Below, piece after piece: positions 24,210-33,183 of a stretch of 64,000 nt of DNA (the first letter of the stretch is position 1; each line of letters opens with the position of its first letter). Both the position numbers and the translations under genes were made by a program. The notes below the pieces were generated by a model that was not told where the DNA came from, made no database searches, and saw only the letters and a list, made by a program, of their open reading frames with translations. Source of the DNA: a virus; IMG/VR virus record IMGVR_UViG_3300030012_001663, positions 1 to 64,000 of that record. The stretch is one strand, 5' to 3'.

Positions 24210-25112
24210 ATGGGACATAAAAGACCAACAGAAGTAACACGTAGTTACTTAGAAGCTGCCCCGCTTCCAAAATGGGGACCATCTTACACTGTAGTATCAC
24301 ATAAACAAGTGATGGACAGAACTACAAAACTACTAGAAGATAGTGGTTTTGCTATAACAAGAGAGCTATACAGAGCTAATCTAGATGCAAAAGTTGCACA
24401 GGGTATATATCACATTAAACCTAAGACAAACAGCGCTATAACAGATCCTAAAGTTCTAAATGAAACAGAATTAGGGATGATGTTTGCCTGGACAAACTCT
24501 TATGATAAAACTATTAGATTCCAATGTGCTATTGGAGGATATGTAGGAGTATGTTACAATGGTATGGTGGCCGGTGATCTTATGAATTTCAAAAGAAAAC
24601 ATACCGGTGCAGCTGATCATGATATACATATGCAAATATCTAATCAGATTAAGAATGCTGAGAAGATATACAAGCGTATTATAGATGACAGAGATGCATT
24701 AAGAAATACACCATTAACAAAAGAACAACAGGCTGCACTATTAGGTAGACTTTATTTTAATGAAGAGCTACTTGATAATACGCAGATGACATGTTGTAGA
24801 AATGAAATGAACAAGCCATCTTATGATTACAACTGTGATCAAGATAATGCTTGGACATTTTATAATCATGTAACACATGCGTTCAAAACATCTCATCCTA
24901 GAACATGGTTGAGTGATACACAAACGTTTCATGATTTTATTACTGCTGAGATTTTAGGTCAGCACCGTCCAGTTCAAGTAGATAATACCTATAATGCATT
25001 ATCTAAATATAGTGAGCTGAACATTGATGAAGATGAGGATTGGTTAGAAGTACCTAACACCGTTGATATTGATGATGTACAATTAACTGCACAACATTTG
25101 ATTAAAACGTGA
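24210..25112 (+). CDS. DUF932-like phage/plasmid protein
   Basis: 300 aa. The middle matches the DUF932 core: IGGYVGVCYNGMVAG..MNFKRKHTG (about residues 108-132), with the short helices that follow. DUF932 proteins are widespread in phages and plasmids and have no settled function; some lie next to replication or anti-restriction genes. The acidic C terminus (ELNIDEDEDWLE) is notable. It overlaps a small membrane peptide by 4 nt. Confidence 0.75.
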   Translation: MGHKRPTEVTRSYLEAAPLPKWGPSYTVVSHKQVMDRTTKLLEDSGFAITRELYRANLDAKVAQGIYHIKPKTNSAITDPKVLNETELGMMFAWTNSYDKTIRFQCAIGGYVGVCYNGMVAGDLMNFKRKHTGAADHDIHMQISNQIKNAEKIYKRIIDDRDALRNTPLTKEQQAALLGRLYFNEELLDNTQMTCCRNEMNKPSYDYNCDQDNAWTFYNHVTHAFKTSHPRTWLSDTQTFHDFITAEILGQHRPVQVDNTYNALSKYSELNIDEDEDWLEVPNTVDIDDVQLTAQHLIKT

Positions 25113-25186
25113 GTGAGAATCTAATTATCCTTGTTGTTTTTATAATAATTATTCACTACTTATTGAAAAGTAAGTATAACAAATAA
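25109..25186 (+). CDS. Hydrophobic 25-aa membrane peptide
   Basis: GTG start at 25109 overlapping the DUF932 stop (GTGA). One hydrophobic helix (LIILVVFIIIIHYLL) followed by a Lys-rich end. Similar in design to the peptides at 5462 and 18767. Low confidence because of its length and GTG start. Confidence 0.35.
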   Translation: MSENLIILVVFIIIIHYLLKSKYNK

Positions 25187-25191
25187 AGTAT

Positions 25192-25241
25192 GGGGGCAAC
25201 CAACTATATGAAGTGATTAAAATAAGCCTCGTATAGCCCCC
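25192..25241 (+). promoter_or_regulatory. GC-clamped stem-loop between early genes
   Basis: GGGGGC (25192-25197) pairs with GCCCCC (25236-25241) around a 38-nt AT-rich loop. It is followed by TCTTTATTT, so it could terminate transcription weakly or be a structured leader for the gene at 25263. Confidence 0.45.
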
Positions 25242-25262
25242 TCTTTATTTAAATTCTTAGCC

Positions 25263-25490
25263 ATGACAGAGAAAGAGATAATGAAATTAATGGAAGTGCA
25301 GTATCTGAAAGGTAGATTAGATGAATTATATAAAGGTTATGTTCCTTATAGTATAGAGACTAACAACCGTATAATTGATACTAGGATTAGCAAGTATGAA
25401 AACAAATTAAAAAAAACAGATGAAGCGGCATATATACAGTATAGATTAGAAAGAGAAAACTTAGAAATACTAAGAAAAAAACAAAAATAA
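25263..25490 (+). CDS. Small coiled-coil protein, 75 aa
   Basis: Charged protein, nearly all helix, with a heptad-like C-terminal half (KYENKLKKTDEAAYIQYRLE). No family recognised. It ends immediately before the next ATG. Confidence 0.5.
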   Translation: MTEKEIMKLMEVQYLKGRLDELYKGYVPYSIETNNRIIDTRISKYENKLKKTDEAAYIQYRLERENLEILRKKQK

Positions 25491-25625
25491 ATGTTAGAGG
25501 ATTTAATACTTATTCTAGAAGCCCTTAAAAATGGAGACCAAGCAGATGCCTACGCTATGTTAGAAGAAGTAATTCAAGAACTAAAAATTAAAAAGTTACT
25601 AGATGAAACCAATACAGAAATATAA
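25491..25625 (+). CDS. Small acidic helical protein, 44 aa
   Basis: ATG directly after the upstream stop. The sequence is a helix-turn-helix-like pair (EDLILILEALKNGDQADAYA, then a Leu/Glu helix). No motif. Tight spacing to both neighbours (3 nt to the next ATG) supports expression. Confidence 0.45.
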   Translation: MLEDLILILEALKNGDQADAYAMLEEVIQELKIKKLLDETNTEI

Positions 25626-25628
25626 AGT

Positions 25629-25913
25629 ATGAATGCAAAAGAAAGAAAAGAAAGACCTGTATACACAGGCGTTTTAAAATATTTTCCAGATGCAATAATG
25701 GAAGTTGCTAAAGTATCTTTAGCGGGTAATGAGCAACACCATCCAGATAAACCATTGCATTGGGACCGTAGTAAATCTACAGATGAGCTTGATGCGTTAG
25801 CAAGACATCTGATTGATGCAGGCAAACTTGATGATGATGGCCAACGTCACTCAGCTAAAGTTGCTTGGAGAGCCCTAGCTAATCTACAAAAAGAGATAGA
25901 GAATGAAAGGTGA
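25629..25913 (+). CDS. dATP/dGTP-diphosphohydrolase-N-like protein
   Basis: 94 aa. The GVLKYFPDAI, GNEQHHPDKPLHWDR, STDELDALARHL and DDDGQRHSAKVAWRAL blocks match, from memory, the small domain (DUF5664/dGTP_diPhyd_N) found as the N-terminal part or a stand-alone form of phage dATP/dGTP diphosphohydrolases. The conserved His/Asp/Glu set suggests a metal-dependent hydrolase or a nucleotide binder. A role in dNTP pool control fits with RNR and Ung. Confidence 0.65.
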   Translation: MNAKERKERPVYTGVLKYFPDAIMEVAKVSLAGNEQHHPDKPLHWDRSKSTDELDALARHLIDAGKLDDDGQRHSAKVAWRALANLQKEIENER

Positions 25914-26043
25914 AGTATATAAAAGTCATATCACTGGAAATGTTGTAGTAAAGAGACAAGATGGCTGGTATGACACAGTAAATAACAAACGGATCATGGG
26001 CTATAATGTATATAAGTTTGTATCACTATCTAAAAAGCAATAA
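25903..26043 (+). CDS. Small hypothetical protein, 46 aa
   Basis: Starts by 11-nt overlap with the upstream gene (ATG 25903). A compact, basic, beta-like protein (GNVVVKRQDGWYDTV...). No family recognised. It is the last plus-strand gene before the terminator at 26046. Confidence 0.45.
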   Translation: MKGEVYKSHITGNVVVKRQDGWYDTVNNKRIMGYNVYKFVSLSKKQ

Positions 26044-26045
26044 AA

Positions 26046-26071
26046 AAGGGGCACTAAGCCCCTTCTTTTTT
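26046..26071 (+). terminator. Bidirectional-looking intrinsic terminator at the end of the early block
   Basis: AAGGGGC (26046-26052) pairs with GCCCCTT (26058-26064) around ACTAA, followed by CTTTTTT. A-run upstream and T-run downstream suit both strands. It separates the early plus block from the converging minus virion genes. The remaining ~118 nt to 26190 show no further gene. Confidence 0.85.
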
Positions 26072-26189
26072 ATAGATGTAGTGTTTATTGTAGTTCCGTA
26101 AGATTAAATAGTTTCTTACCGTAATTCAAGAGAATAAAAGCCATCTATATAACTACTATCTCTTGTTGCTTTACCCAAGCAGGGTTTTA

Positions 26190-26795
26190 TTAAAGACTCA
26201 GCTCTCTATATAGTATTGAAAACTTCAAAGGTGAATCACCTTGTGAGACTGTAGTACCAGCTGTAGACACTATATTCAAAGCAGCGTTTGGTACAATAGC
26301 AGTGCCTCCAGTTAGTGGGTCTGAAATATTAAAATAATCATTAGTAGAGTTAAGTGTTGCATATGCAAAAAATTGACTACTGTTTAAATCAGTATTTCCT
26401 AATTTAAAGTTTACTCTTTCTCCTGACATAAAGTCACCGGCAAAGTTATATGCAACAGAATTAAAATCTATTTTGTAAACTACATTCATTATAGCATAGA
26501 CTTTATCTGCCCCTGGTGCTGGAAGAACTTCAATGCTTCCTCCATTATTTAAGGTAAGCACTTGTTCTGGTGTTATTACCACTGTTTTCTTTCTAAGATC
26601 ATCTGTTGCTGAAGAGCCTCCAAGCAAAGCTTTTAATTTAGAGAGTCTAACAATACGTAGTTCTGGCTTTTCTGCAGAATCAACACCTGGAGCTTTACCT
26701 TTATCTACACCTATTGGTATAAAGTCATTTAGTTTTGGAGCGCTAACAAATTTGTTACGCTTGAATAATCCTAATAAGTCTTGTAATAAGTTCAT
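26190..26795 (-). CDS. Tail/receptor-binding protein 1 with shared N-terminal module
   Basis: 201 aa. The N terminus (MNLLQDLLGLFKRNK ... DFIPIGV) is the shared docking-type module also seen in the genes at 33644, 30632 and 26816. The rest is beta-rich and low in charge, as in tail-spike tips, ending SILYRELSL. It lies 20 nt downstream of the 1170-aa adhesin gene and is the last gene of the minus virion block. I see no enzymatic motif. Confidence 0.7.
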   Translation of the reverse strand: MNLLQDLLGLFKRNKFVSAPKLNDFIPIGVDKGKAPGVDSAEKPELRIVRLSKLKALLGGSSATDDLRKKTVVITPEQVLTLNNGGSIEVLPAPGADKVYAIMNVVYKIDFNSVAYNFAGDFMSGERVNFKLGNTDLNSSQFFAYATLNSTNDYFNISDPLTGGTAIVPNAALNIVSTAGTTVSQGDSPLKFSILYRELSL

Positions 26796-26815
26796 TTTAT
26801 TTTATTTTAATTTTA

Positions 26816-29800
26816 TTATACATCCGTAAATCCTAAATCTTGTAGTTTAGTTCTTACTAAGTTTTGATAGAATCCTGATGTTGTATTTTGTTGAGATATA
26901 CCATTTGTGTAACTTGAGCCAGTATATCCTTCAAATTCTATCTTTCTTGGATTACCTGGTGATGGTTCAACTTTTAATTCCGCATCAGTCCAGCCTCCAC
27001 TACCACCAACAAAGTTAGAAGCAGCTACACCATCACGTAAACCTTTAGATATAAAAACAGCATCATCTGCATTACCAGTTGCTTTATCAGAAGCTGCAAA
27101 GAAACAACCAACAGCATTTACAGCAGTTGGTGTACCATTCATTGTAGCATTTGGGCCATAAGTAATCCAGTCTTTAAGATTATTAATATCATCTAGTAAA
27201 AAGCCTGCACCACCAGTATTTCTAGCATATGGAGCATTTGTCCCTATATCATAACCGCCAGCTGATGTGCTTACTTCATCACCCCAAGCTAAAGTACATA
27301 TAGTAGTTGCTCCTTCAAATATTCCTCCCGTACTAATACTAGAATTAAATTCTGCTTGGCTATCTTGATAACCATAGTTGTATAAACCACGGAACCAGTC
27401 TTCTCCATTCGGACCACCTGAAAGAGCTGGACCATTCATGAATCCAAACTTAACGTGTGTATTATATCTATTTTGACCATTAGTTGCTGGGTTAGGTGTA
27501 ACACCAGCTGCAATTTCTTCAGCTAAAGTGTCACCTACAGCATAAAAATCTTGGAATAAAGATCTAAGGTTATTTGGATTTAGATAATCTGCACGGGCAA
27601 GATCATCACTTATACTTAATAATATATAATCACCTGCAAAGATCTCAAGGCTGACATCTATATTTGTAGTTAAAACATTTTGCGTTCTACCAGTTATAGT
27701 GCAATCTATACCTCCACTTGAAACAGTTGTTAATGCACCAGTGGTTGGATGTATTTTTTGTACTGTTGCAAGATCTGTTACACCAGATGGATTCGTATCT
27801 GGAAGTGTGAAATGAGCATCACCACCAACTTGATTATTACCAGCTACATATGCATCTATATCATTTATAAAGAAGCTTTCTGAAGTGTTTGTTGCAGACT
27901 GACAACTAATTTGACCATTAGTTGTCACATTAGTTACTTGTACTATTGCTTGTCCAATACTAACTTGACGTGCTAAAGTCTCTGCTAAGTCTACCATAGA
28001 TCCTGAATTATCTATCCAGAATGCAAAGTATGTATCTTTATCTGGAACAATACCAGCTATTTGGAATTGCTGAATACCTGTTAGCCCATCTGGGTCAGTT
28101 GCTGTAAGTGTAACAGTAAATGTACCTGCTGTTACTGGATATGTACCAGCAAGAGTTCCTGTACCATCACCATTATCTGTAAATGTTAACCATGTAGCTG
28201 CAGCTCCATTAGCATCAACCAAAGTCATGGTTAAAGTAAGCTCATTAGGAGCATGATCTGGATCTGCTACAGTCCAGTTATATGTAGCTAAGGCAGTACC
28301 ACCTACAGGATTTGACCATGCATTAGCACCGTAACTACTATCAGTTGGATCTGTTGAAGTCCAAACAGGCGCTTCTGGTACAGAGTTTACAAGTATAGTT
28401 ATAGTTGCTGTATTACTATCACAGTATCCATCATTCACTTTATAAGTAAAGAAATCAGGTTGTGTAGCATCATTATAATAATTTGCATTAGGTGTATATG
28501 TATATGCTCCTGTAGCTGCATTAAAATTGCTTATTGTTCCATTATTTGGACCACCAACTATAGTAAATGTGTTACCATATCCACCATAACCATCATCATT
28601 AGTTATAAGCGTACCATTGAAAGCTGTATCTTCATCTGTTGTAATAGTTGCATTATTAACTACTGGGCAAACATTAGCTGAGAATAATTTACAGCAAGAG
28701 TCCCAATATAGAACTGCACTGTTTGCTGAAGCTTGTCTGTATGCATAACTAAATTTAAGTGACTCACCAAATTTAAGATCAGAAGTTTGATAACCTCTGC
28801 TACCAGATGGTCCATAATTCTGCCAACTAACTCTATGTGAAACTCCTATGCTATCTAGATTGGCATTTATGAATGTATAATCAGGGAATATAACAGCTGC
28901 ATCAGCTAAGAAGGTACCTGACTTTACATTTTCTGCAACAACTACACCTCTATCACCATCAACAATATGATTCATACCTGATACTGTAGCATTAGCATGT
29001 GTTGTATCATCAACTGCAATATATGCATTTTTAAATTGTCCACCTGTCCATCCTACTGCATTACCCATTGCAATTGTATCAAAACCAACTGCAGGGATAA
29101 TAGTAGACGCATCTCTAAATTTAACTTCATTATCATTTCCTGTATCTCTTACAAGTATCTCAGTAAGAGTATCGTCTTGTGAAACGCTGTCTAATTTTGC
29201 CACACCAGTAACTTCCAATATGCCTTCAACAGTAACTTTAGTTGCTGGAGTATTTACATCTCCATCTTGCACTAAAATAGAATCACCTAGTTCATCATCA
29301 CTTGGTGTCCATAAAGGTAAACGGTATACAGTTCCTTGACCTGTTACAATATCTAATGAGTCTAGAGTTTGCCACTGAGGAACAACACCATCAGATACTA
29401 ATATAGAATTAGCTGGAGATATAGGTAACTCAACCTTTAAGTTATTTGAATCACCATACCATATTGCACCATATGTAAGTGTTTCTACAATATCATCATT
29501 ACCCCATAGTACAGTACCATCAGCTTGCCCAATAAGAACTTGGTTTGCTTGACCTGTATTACCTGCTGCATCTACAATAGCTCCATTAACATAAATACTA
29601 TCACTAGGAGCTTTTCCTAATTCAATATCACCATGTAAATGTGAGCTTGGTCCATCTACCAATAGCACTGAACCATCAAATGTAAAGTTAGCATCGTCCT
29701 CTAATTCACCATTTGGTCCTACAATTACTACTCTATTATCTGTTAAGTCTTCTACATTTACACTAGCAAGAGTTGATTGTCCATCAACATCTAGAGTTCC

Positions 29801-30328
29801 AACAATCTGAGTATCACCTGAACTCACTTGTACAGTGAAGTTTCCTTGGCCTATATTAAATTCTGTTCCGTCAAAAGTAAAATTAGCATCATCTTCAAGC
29901 TCACCGTTAGTACCTACTATAACTATGCGGTCTTCTGTAAGGTCTAAGATATTTGCTGAGCCTGCAGTAAGTTGTAAGTCTACAACAAGGTTACCGTTGT
30001 TGACTGTAATAGTATTACCAGCTTGTGTCATTATGGAATCCATAAGAGTGTCCCATGCACATGATCCTTCAGGATCTGTATACACAGGTATAAATCCAGG
30101 ATTTCCTGAGCCAGGTTGAGTACGTGTAAGATCTTCTGTTATTTCACAGACTAAGTCTCCAAAATTAACAACAAAGGGTTCCATCCTTGGCTGATAAGTT
30201 GGACCTTTACTAAGTGAACTAGTCTGATATCTCTTACCAAACTCAAAGAAGTCACGGACCTTGTCCATCTTCTTCTTTCTTTTCCCTCTTTGTAAGAGGT
30301 TTAATACCTCCTGAATATATATACTCAT
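26816..30328 (-). CDS. Large tail adhesin with Ig/cadherin-like and VWA domains
   Basis: 1170 aa. Residues 1-60 share the docking module (QEVLNLLQRGK). Next comes a fibre section with two copies of a repeat of the type DLT(E/D)(D/N)RxVIVGxNGELEDDANFTFDG. Residues ~555-760 carry cadherin/VCBS-like and Ig-like repeats. From ~765 a VWA domain has the MIDAS DNSGS (D773, S775, S777). The C terminus is glycine-rich. It is likely a virion receptor-binding fibre. A VWA domain in a phage fibre could give metal-dependent binding to surface protein or polysaccharide; that is inference. Confidence 0.8.
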   Translation of the reverse strand: MSIYIQEVLNLLQRGKRKKKMDKVRDFFEFGKRYQTSSLSKGPTYQPRMEPFVVNFGDLVCEITEDLTRTQPGSGNPGFIPVYTDPEGSCAWDTLMDSIMTQAGNTITVNNGNLVVDLQLTAGSANILDLTEDRIVIVGTNGELEDDANFTFDGTEFNIGQGNFTVQVSSGDTQIVGTLDVDGQSTLASVNVEDLTDNRVVIVGPNGELEDDANFTFDGSVLLVDGPSSHLHGDIELGKAPSDSIYVNGAIVDAAGNTGQANQVLIGQADGTVLWGNDDIVETLTYGAIWYGDSNNLKVELPISPANSILVSDGVVPQWQTLDSLDIVTGQGTVYRLPLWTPSDDELGDSILVQDGDVNTPATKVTVEGILEVTGVAKLDSVSQDDTLTEILVRDTGNDNEVKFRDASTIIPAVGFDTIAMGNAVGWTGGQFKNAYIAVDDTTHANATVSGMNHIVDGDRGVVVAENVKSGTFLADAAVIFPDYTFINANLDSIGVSHRVSWQNYGPSGSRGYQTSDLKFGESLKFSYAYRQASANSAVLYWDSCCKLFSANVCPVVNNATITTDEDTAFNGTLITNDDGYGGYGNTFTIVGGPNNGTISNFNAATGAYTYTPNANYYNDATQPDFFTYKVNDGYCDSNTATITILVNSVPEAPVWTSTDPTDSSYGANAWSNPVGGTALATYNWTVADPDHAPNELTLTMTLVDANGAAATWLTFTDNGDGTGTLAGTYPVTAGTFTVTLTATDPDGLTGIQQFQIAGIVPDKDTYFAFWIDNSGSMVDLAETLARQVSIGQAIVQVTNVTTNGQISCQSATNTSESFFINDIDAYVAGNNQVGGDAHFTLPDTNPSGVTDLATVQKIHPTTGALTTVSSGGIDCTITGRTQNVLTTNIDVSLEIFAGDYILLSISDDLARADYLNPNNLRSLFQDFYAVGDTLAEEIAAGVTPNPATNGQNRYNTHVKFGFMNGPALSGGPNGEDWFRGLYNYGYQDSQAEFNSSISTGGIFEGATTICTLAWGDEVSTSAGGYDIGTNAPYARNTGGAGFLLDDINNLKDWITYGPNATMNGTPTAVNAVGCFFAASDKATGNADDAVFISKGLRDGVAASNFVGGSGGWTDAELKVEPSPGNPRKIEFEGYTGSSYTNGISQQNTTSGFYQNLVRTKLQDLGFTDV

Positions 30329-30339
30329 CTTATTTTATT

Positions 30340-30627
30340 TTACCATTTTACTTTATGTGACCAATATCTTGCTGATAGCTTTGAAGGTTTAGAATCTTGT
30401 GCATTATGTCTTGCATAGTATGACTTTTTTCTAGCCTTATCTTTAGCTGACTTAGGGTTTTTACCTGCACCTCTTACACCTTGCTGACCAAAACGTATAG
30501 TCTTTACTTTATCACCAACCTTAGCAACCACAACATGTGATTTAGTTTTATGATTAGGTGTGCGCTTTGGTTTATTATAACCTGACACTCCTGCTCTTGC
30601 TAATCTTGGGTCTCTCTTCTTTGCCAT
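30340..30627 (-). CDS. Small very basic protein (DUF6321-like)
   Basis: 95 aa, nearly a third Lys/Arg. It starts KKRDPRLARAGVSGYNKPKR and ends SARYWSHKVKW, with VAKVGDKVKTIRFGQQG in the middle, a pattern I associate with DUF6321 in marine phages. Likely nucleic-acid-associated or virion-packaged. It lies between two tail genes. Confidence 0.65.
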   Translation of the reverse strand: MAKKRDPRLARAGVSGYNKPKRTPNHKTKSHVVVAKVGDKVKTIRFGQQGVRGAGKNPKSAKDKARKKSYYARHNAQDSKPSKLSARYWSHKVKW

Positions 30628-30631
30628 CTTC

Positions 30632-32344
30632 TTATGGGACCTGTGTTGATCCAGTTGTTAATGTTGTGTTTGTTGTATAATATGTCATAGAACCAAATAT
30701 TCTAAAATAACTTCCATTATTAAAATCACCTGCATACAAGTTTTGTAAACCAAAGTAACTTGTAATACCTGGGTGTTGTTTCATTGGCTGTAATCTTAAT
30801 GAACCTATTACAGCTGGGTCATTAGTAGTAGTACTTATACTGCATGATTTAACTTCATGGTCAAAACCATCAACAAAATCAAGGAAAGGAGATTGAAGAG
30901 TTGCTCCTGCACCTTGGGCATCAAAAGGCCAACCATGTATATATAATGCAGATGTGCTTCCAGAATTCCCTGATATAGCTGTTGCTAATACTTGAATAGT
31001 AAAATCACAATAAACCAAATTACCATGTCTAACCCAGTGACCTTGTTGTATTTGATAACTAGATATATTAAACTCTGTTGCAACTGTAGCACTTACTCTA
31101 GGAGTCCAGCTACCTCTTGTTTCTACTAGACCTTGAAAGCCTGTAAATTCATTCCATGTTATAGTATCTGTAAATGTATTTATATAATCTGCAAGGGTTA
31201 TTGTTGCTTGATAAGTAGCACTTTCTGCCTCTACCCATACAATCTGTCCATCTGATATTAGAGTATCACTAATATTATTTAAATCAGCAAGGGTAGCTAC
31301 ATTATAGAATGCCCCTTTTATATCTTCAATATCAAGTGTTTGATTTGAACCTGAAAGGCTAGACAAATTAACTGATCCACTAAAACCACCTTCAGCACCT
31401 GCTGTACTTGTAAATTCAAGATTTGATCCGTTTAATGCAACATTAGTTATACCTAACCAACTAGGCATTTGTAATGCACGTGATTGAAATCCAGTTACGT
31501 GACCAAATTGATCAAGCTTAAGACCATTATTATTATTATTTGGATCCTGTCCAACAAGTAATTGAGGATCAATTGTATTACCATAACTTAAAGTTATAGC
31601 TGAACCAGCCGAAGTACCTGTAGCAGTAGGTGTACCATGATCAATAGTACCACCTGATACAGTAATTAGATTACCACCTGTTAGTGTTGTACCACCAGCT
31701 GCTGTCTCAATTATATTACCATCTGTATCTACAGATAAATTATAAGTTGCTGTACCTGTCTTATTACCTTGACCATAGTCAACAAGCTTTACATTCTTAT
31801 GAATATCTACTATTTCTGCACCTGCTGTTGTTTTAATTTCAATTACTGGGTTATTACCAGCAGCACCAAGTCTTATACCAGCACCTGAATAATTATATAC
31901 AAATGCAAATCCATCTCCATCATCATCCCAACCAAAACTTGCTTTGAAGTTATTATCTTGTTTAATCAAAAATTCAGGATCACCTCCTGTAACTGAGCTA
32001 GGTTTGTTTATAAAGAACCTATCACAGTTATTAAATCTCATTTGATACATACCGTTACTTAGTGGTGGTGATTGAGATAATTGACTATTCTCAATACTAT
32101 CTCCACTTGCAGTAAACATAGGGATAGTTCTTTCAGAACCTGAGCCAGATATTTCTCCTACATCAAAGTAGGCTTTTAAATCTTTTAATCTAATGAGTTC
32201 ATTATGCATCTTAGGAGCCGTGAACATCATATCAACATCTAGCTTAGGTGTCTTACCTAAAACAAGAAAGTCCTGATCTTCACCAGTTTTTGTAACCTTT
32301 TTACGGGTTAACAGACCCATCATGTCTAATAACATATTTCCCAT
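30632..32344 (-). CDS. Tail-fibre protein with shared N-terminal module
   Basis: 570 aa. N-terminal module: LLDMMGLLTRKK ... DFLVLGK ... LIRLKDLKAYF. The rest is a repetitive, Gly/Ser/Thr/Asn-rich fibre with many beta-turns (e.g. TLTGGNLITVSGGTIDHGT), ending in a compact tip with aromatic residues. This is the profile of a tail fibre or spike. Its start overlaps the preceding small basic gene by 1 nt. Confidence 0.75.
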   Translation of the reverse strand: MGNMLLDMMGLLTRKKVTKTGEDQDFLVLGKTPKLDVDMMFTAPKMHNELIRLKDLKAYFDVGEISGSGSERTIPMFTASGDSIENSQLSQSPPLSNGMYQMRFNNCDRFFINKPSSVTGGDPEFLIKQDNNFKASFGWDDDGDGFAFVYNYSGAGIRLGAAGNNPVIEIKTTAGAEIVDIHKNVKLVDYGQGNKTGTATYNLSVDTDGNIIETAAGGTTLTGGNLITVSGGTIDHGTPTATGTSAGSAITLSYGNTIDPQLLVGQDPNNNNNGLKLDQFGHVTGFQSRALQMPSWLGITNVALNGSNLEFTSTAGAEGGFSGSVNLSSLSGSNQTLDIEDIKGAFYNVATLADLNNISDTLISDGQIVWVEAESATYQATITLADYINTFTDTITWNEFTGFQGLVETRGSWTPRVSATVATEFNISSYQIQQGHWVRHGNLVYCDFTIQVLATAISGNSGSTSALYIHGWPFDAQGAGATLQSPFLDFVDGFDHEVKSCSISTTTNDPAVIGSLRLQPMKQHPGITSYFGLQNLYAGDFNNGSYFRIFGSMTYYTTNTTLTTGSTQVP

Positions 32345-32586
32345 TATCTTTTCTTTCCTTTATGTAAACCATGCTTAGCATGTTGTTTACCTTTTTTAGT
32401 TGCTGCTCTTTTCTTTTTATTTGCTGCAGCTAGCTTAGCTCTACCTTTCTTAGTGCTTTTTAGCCTAGATATAGTTTTAGCAGGAGCATATACTTCTCCT
32501 GTCTCAGAACTCTTTTTACCAGATGCGGTTCTCCACTTCTGTTTTGTCCATCTATCTAAGCTCTTTTGTCTAGCTGTTTTAGCCAT
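32344..32586 (-). CDS. Small basic protein (DUF5872-like)
   Basis: 80 aa, rich in Lys. DRWTKQKWRTASGKKSSETG followed by lysine runs and a GKKR end resembles the DUF5872 family in marine phages and giant viruses. It likely binds nucleic acid. It shares 1 nt with the fibre gene and starts 3 nt after the CDGSH-like gene stop. Confidence 0.65.
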   Translation of the reverse strand: MAKTARQKSLDRWTKQKWRTASGKKSSETGEVYAPAKTISRLKSTKKGRAKLAAANKKKRAATKKGKQHAKHGLHKGKKR

Positions 32587-32588
32587 AA

Positions 32589-32723
32589 CTACTCACTTTG
32601 TGCTGCAGCATGTGAGCCATCACAATTTCCTTCAGGATCTTGTGTGTTTCCACATACGCAGGGATTAATTCCATTATTCATTGCTATGTACATTTGTATA
32701 CCTTCGTTTAACCAGTGATTCAT
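32589..32723 (-). CDS. CDGSH-like iron-sulfur mini-protein, 44 aa
   Basis: 44 aa from ATG 32723; longer upstream starts would overlap the holin gene. Residues ~22-39 read CVCGNTQDPEGNCDGSH, almost the CDGSH [2Fe-2S] signature (C-x-C-x2-T-x3-P-x-C-D-G-S-H). The distance from Thr to the third Cys is one residue longer than canonical. All four ligands (3 Cys, 1 His) are present. A redox or metal role during infection is possible; function in phage unknown. Confidence 0.6.
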   Translation of the reverse strand: MNHWLNEGIQMYIAMNNGINPCVCGNTQDPEGNCDGSHAAAQSE

Positions 32724-32727
32724 AATT

Positions 32728-33183
32728 TTACTTCTTAATAGTTTGAAACTTTTCAAATCCACGTGATCCAAAATAAGCCACGTAAATAGTAACAAGGAGT
32801 GTCTTGAGTAATTCTACCCAACTCTCATCTATATCAAAAGCAATATCAAGTGAGTCTAATACAATATAAAGAGATGTAATAACAGTAAGATATATTAGTG
32901 TCATTGGTCTAGTATTCTTACTTAACCAAGAATCAGATTTCATATCTGAGTCCCAACGCTTGCTTACTTCTTGCATCTCAATCATATCAAGCTCTAAAAG
33001 CTTCATTGCTTTTTCTTTATCTTCTGGTGTTAGTGAGGGCTCATTATCAATTAAACCTTTTACTACACCTAATACACCTGCGTCAGGTAAAACATCTCCA
33101 ACTACACCTAATATACTAGGTACTTTATCAGTTAGAAACTTACCAACCTTGGTATCTTTAAATTTTTTCTTAGGTTTTGACAT
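32728..33183 (-). CDS. Holin-like membrane protein (3-TM, GTA-holin type)
   Basis: 151 aa. After a basic N terminus there are three hydrophobic stretches: one around ILGVVGDVLPDAGVLGVVKG, and two from PMTLIYLTVITSLYIVLD and LLKTLLVTIYVAYFG. The SDSWLSKNTRP linker before the second is characteristic of the 3-TM GTA-holin family. This would permeabilise the inner membrane at lysis. No endolysin was recognised nearby. Confidence 0.65.
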   Translation of the reverse strand: MSKPKKKFKDTKVGKFLTDKVPSILGVVGDVLPDAGVLGVVKGLIDNEPSLTPEDKEKAMKLLELDMIEMQEVSKRWDSDMKSDSWLSKNTRPMTLIYLTVITSLYIVLDSLDIAFDIDESWVELLKTLLVTIYVAYFGSRGFEKFQTIKK

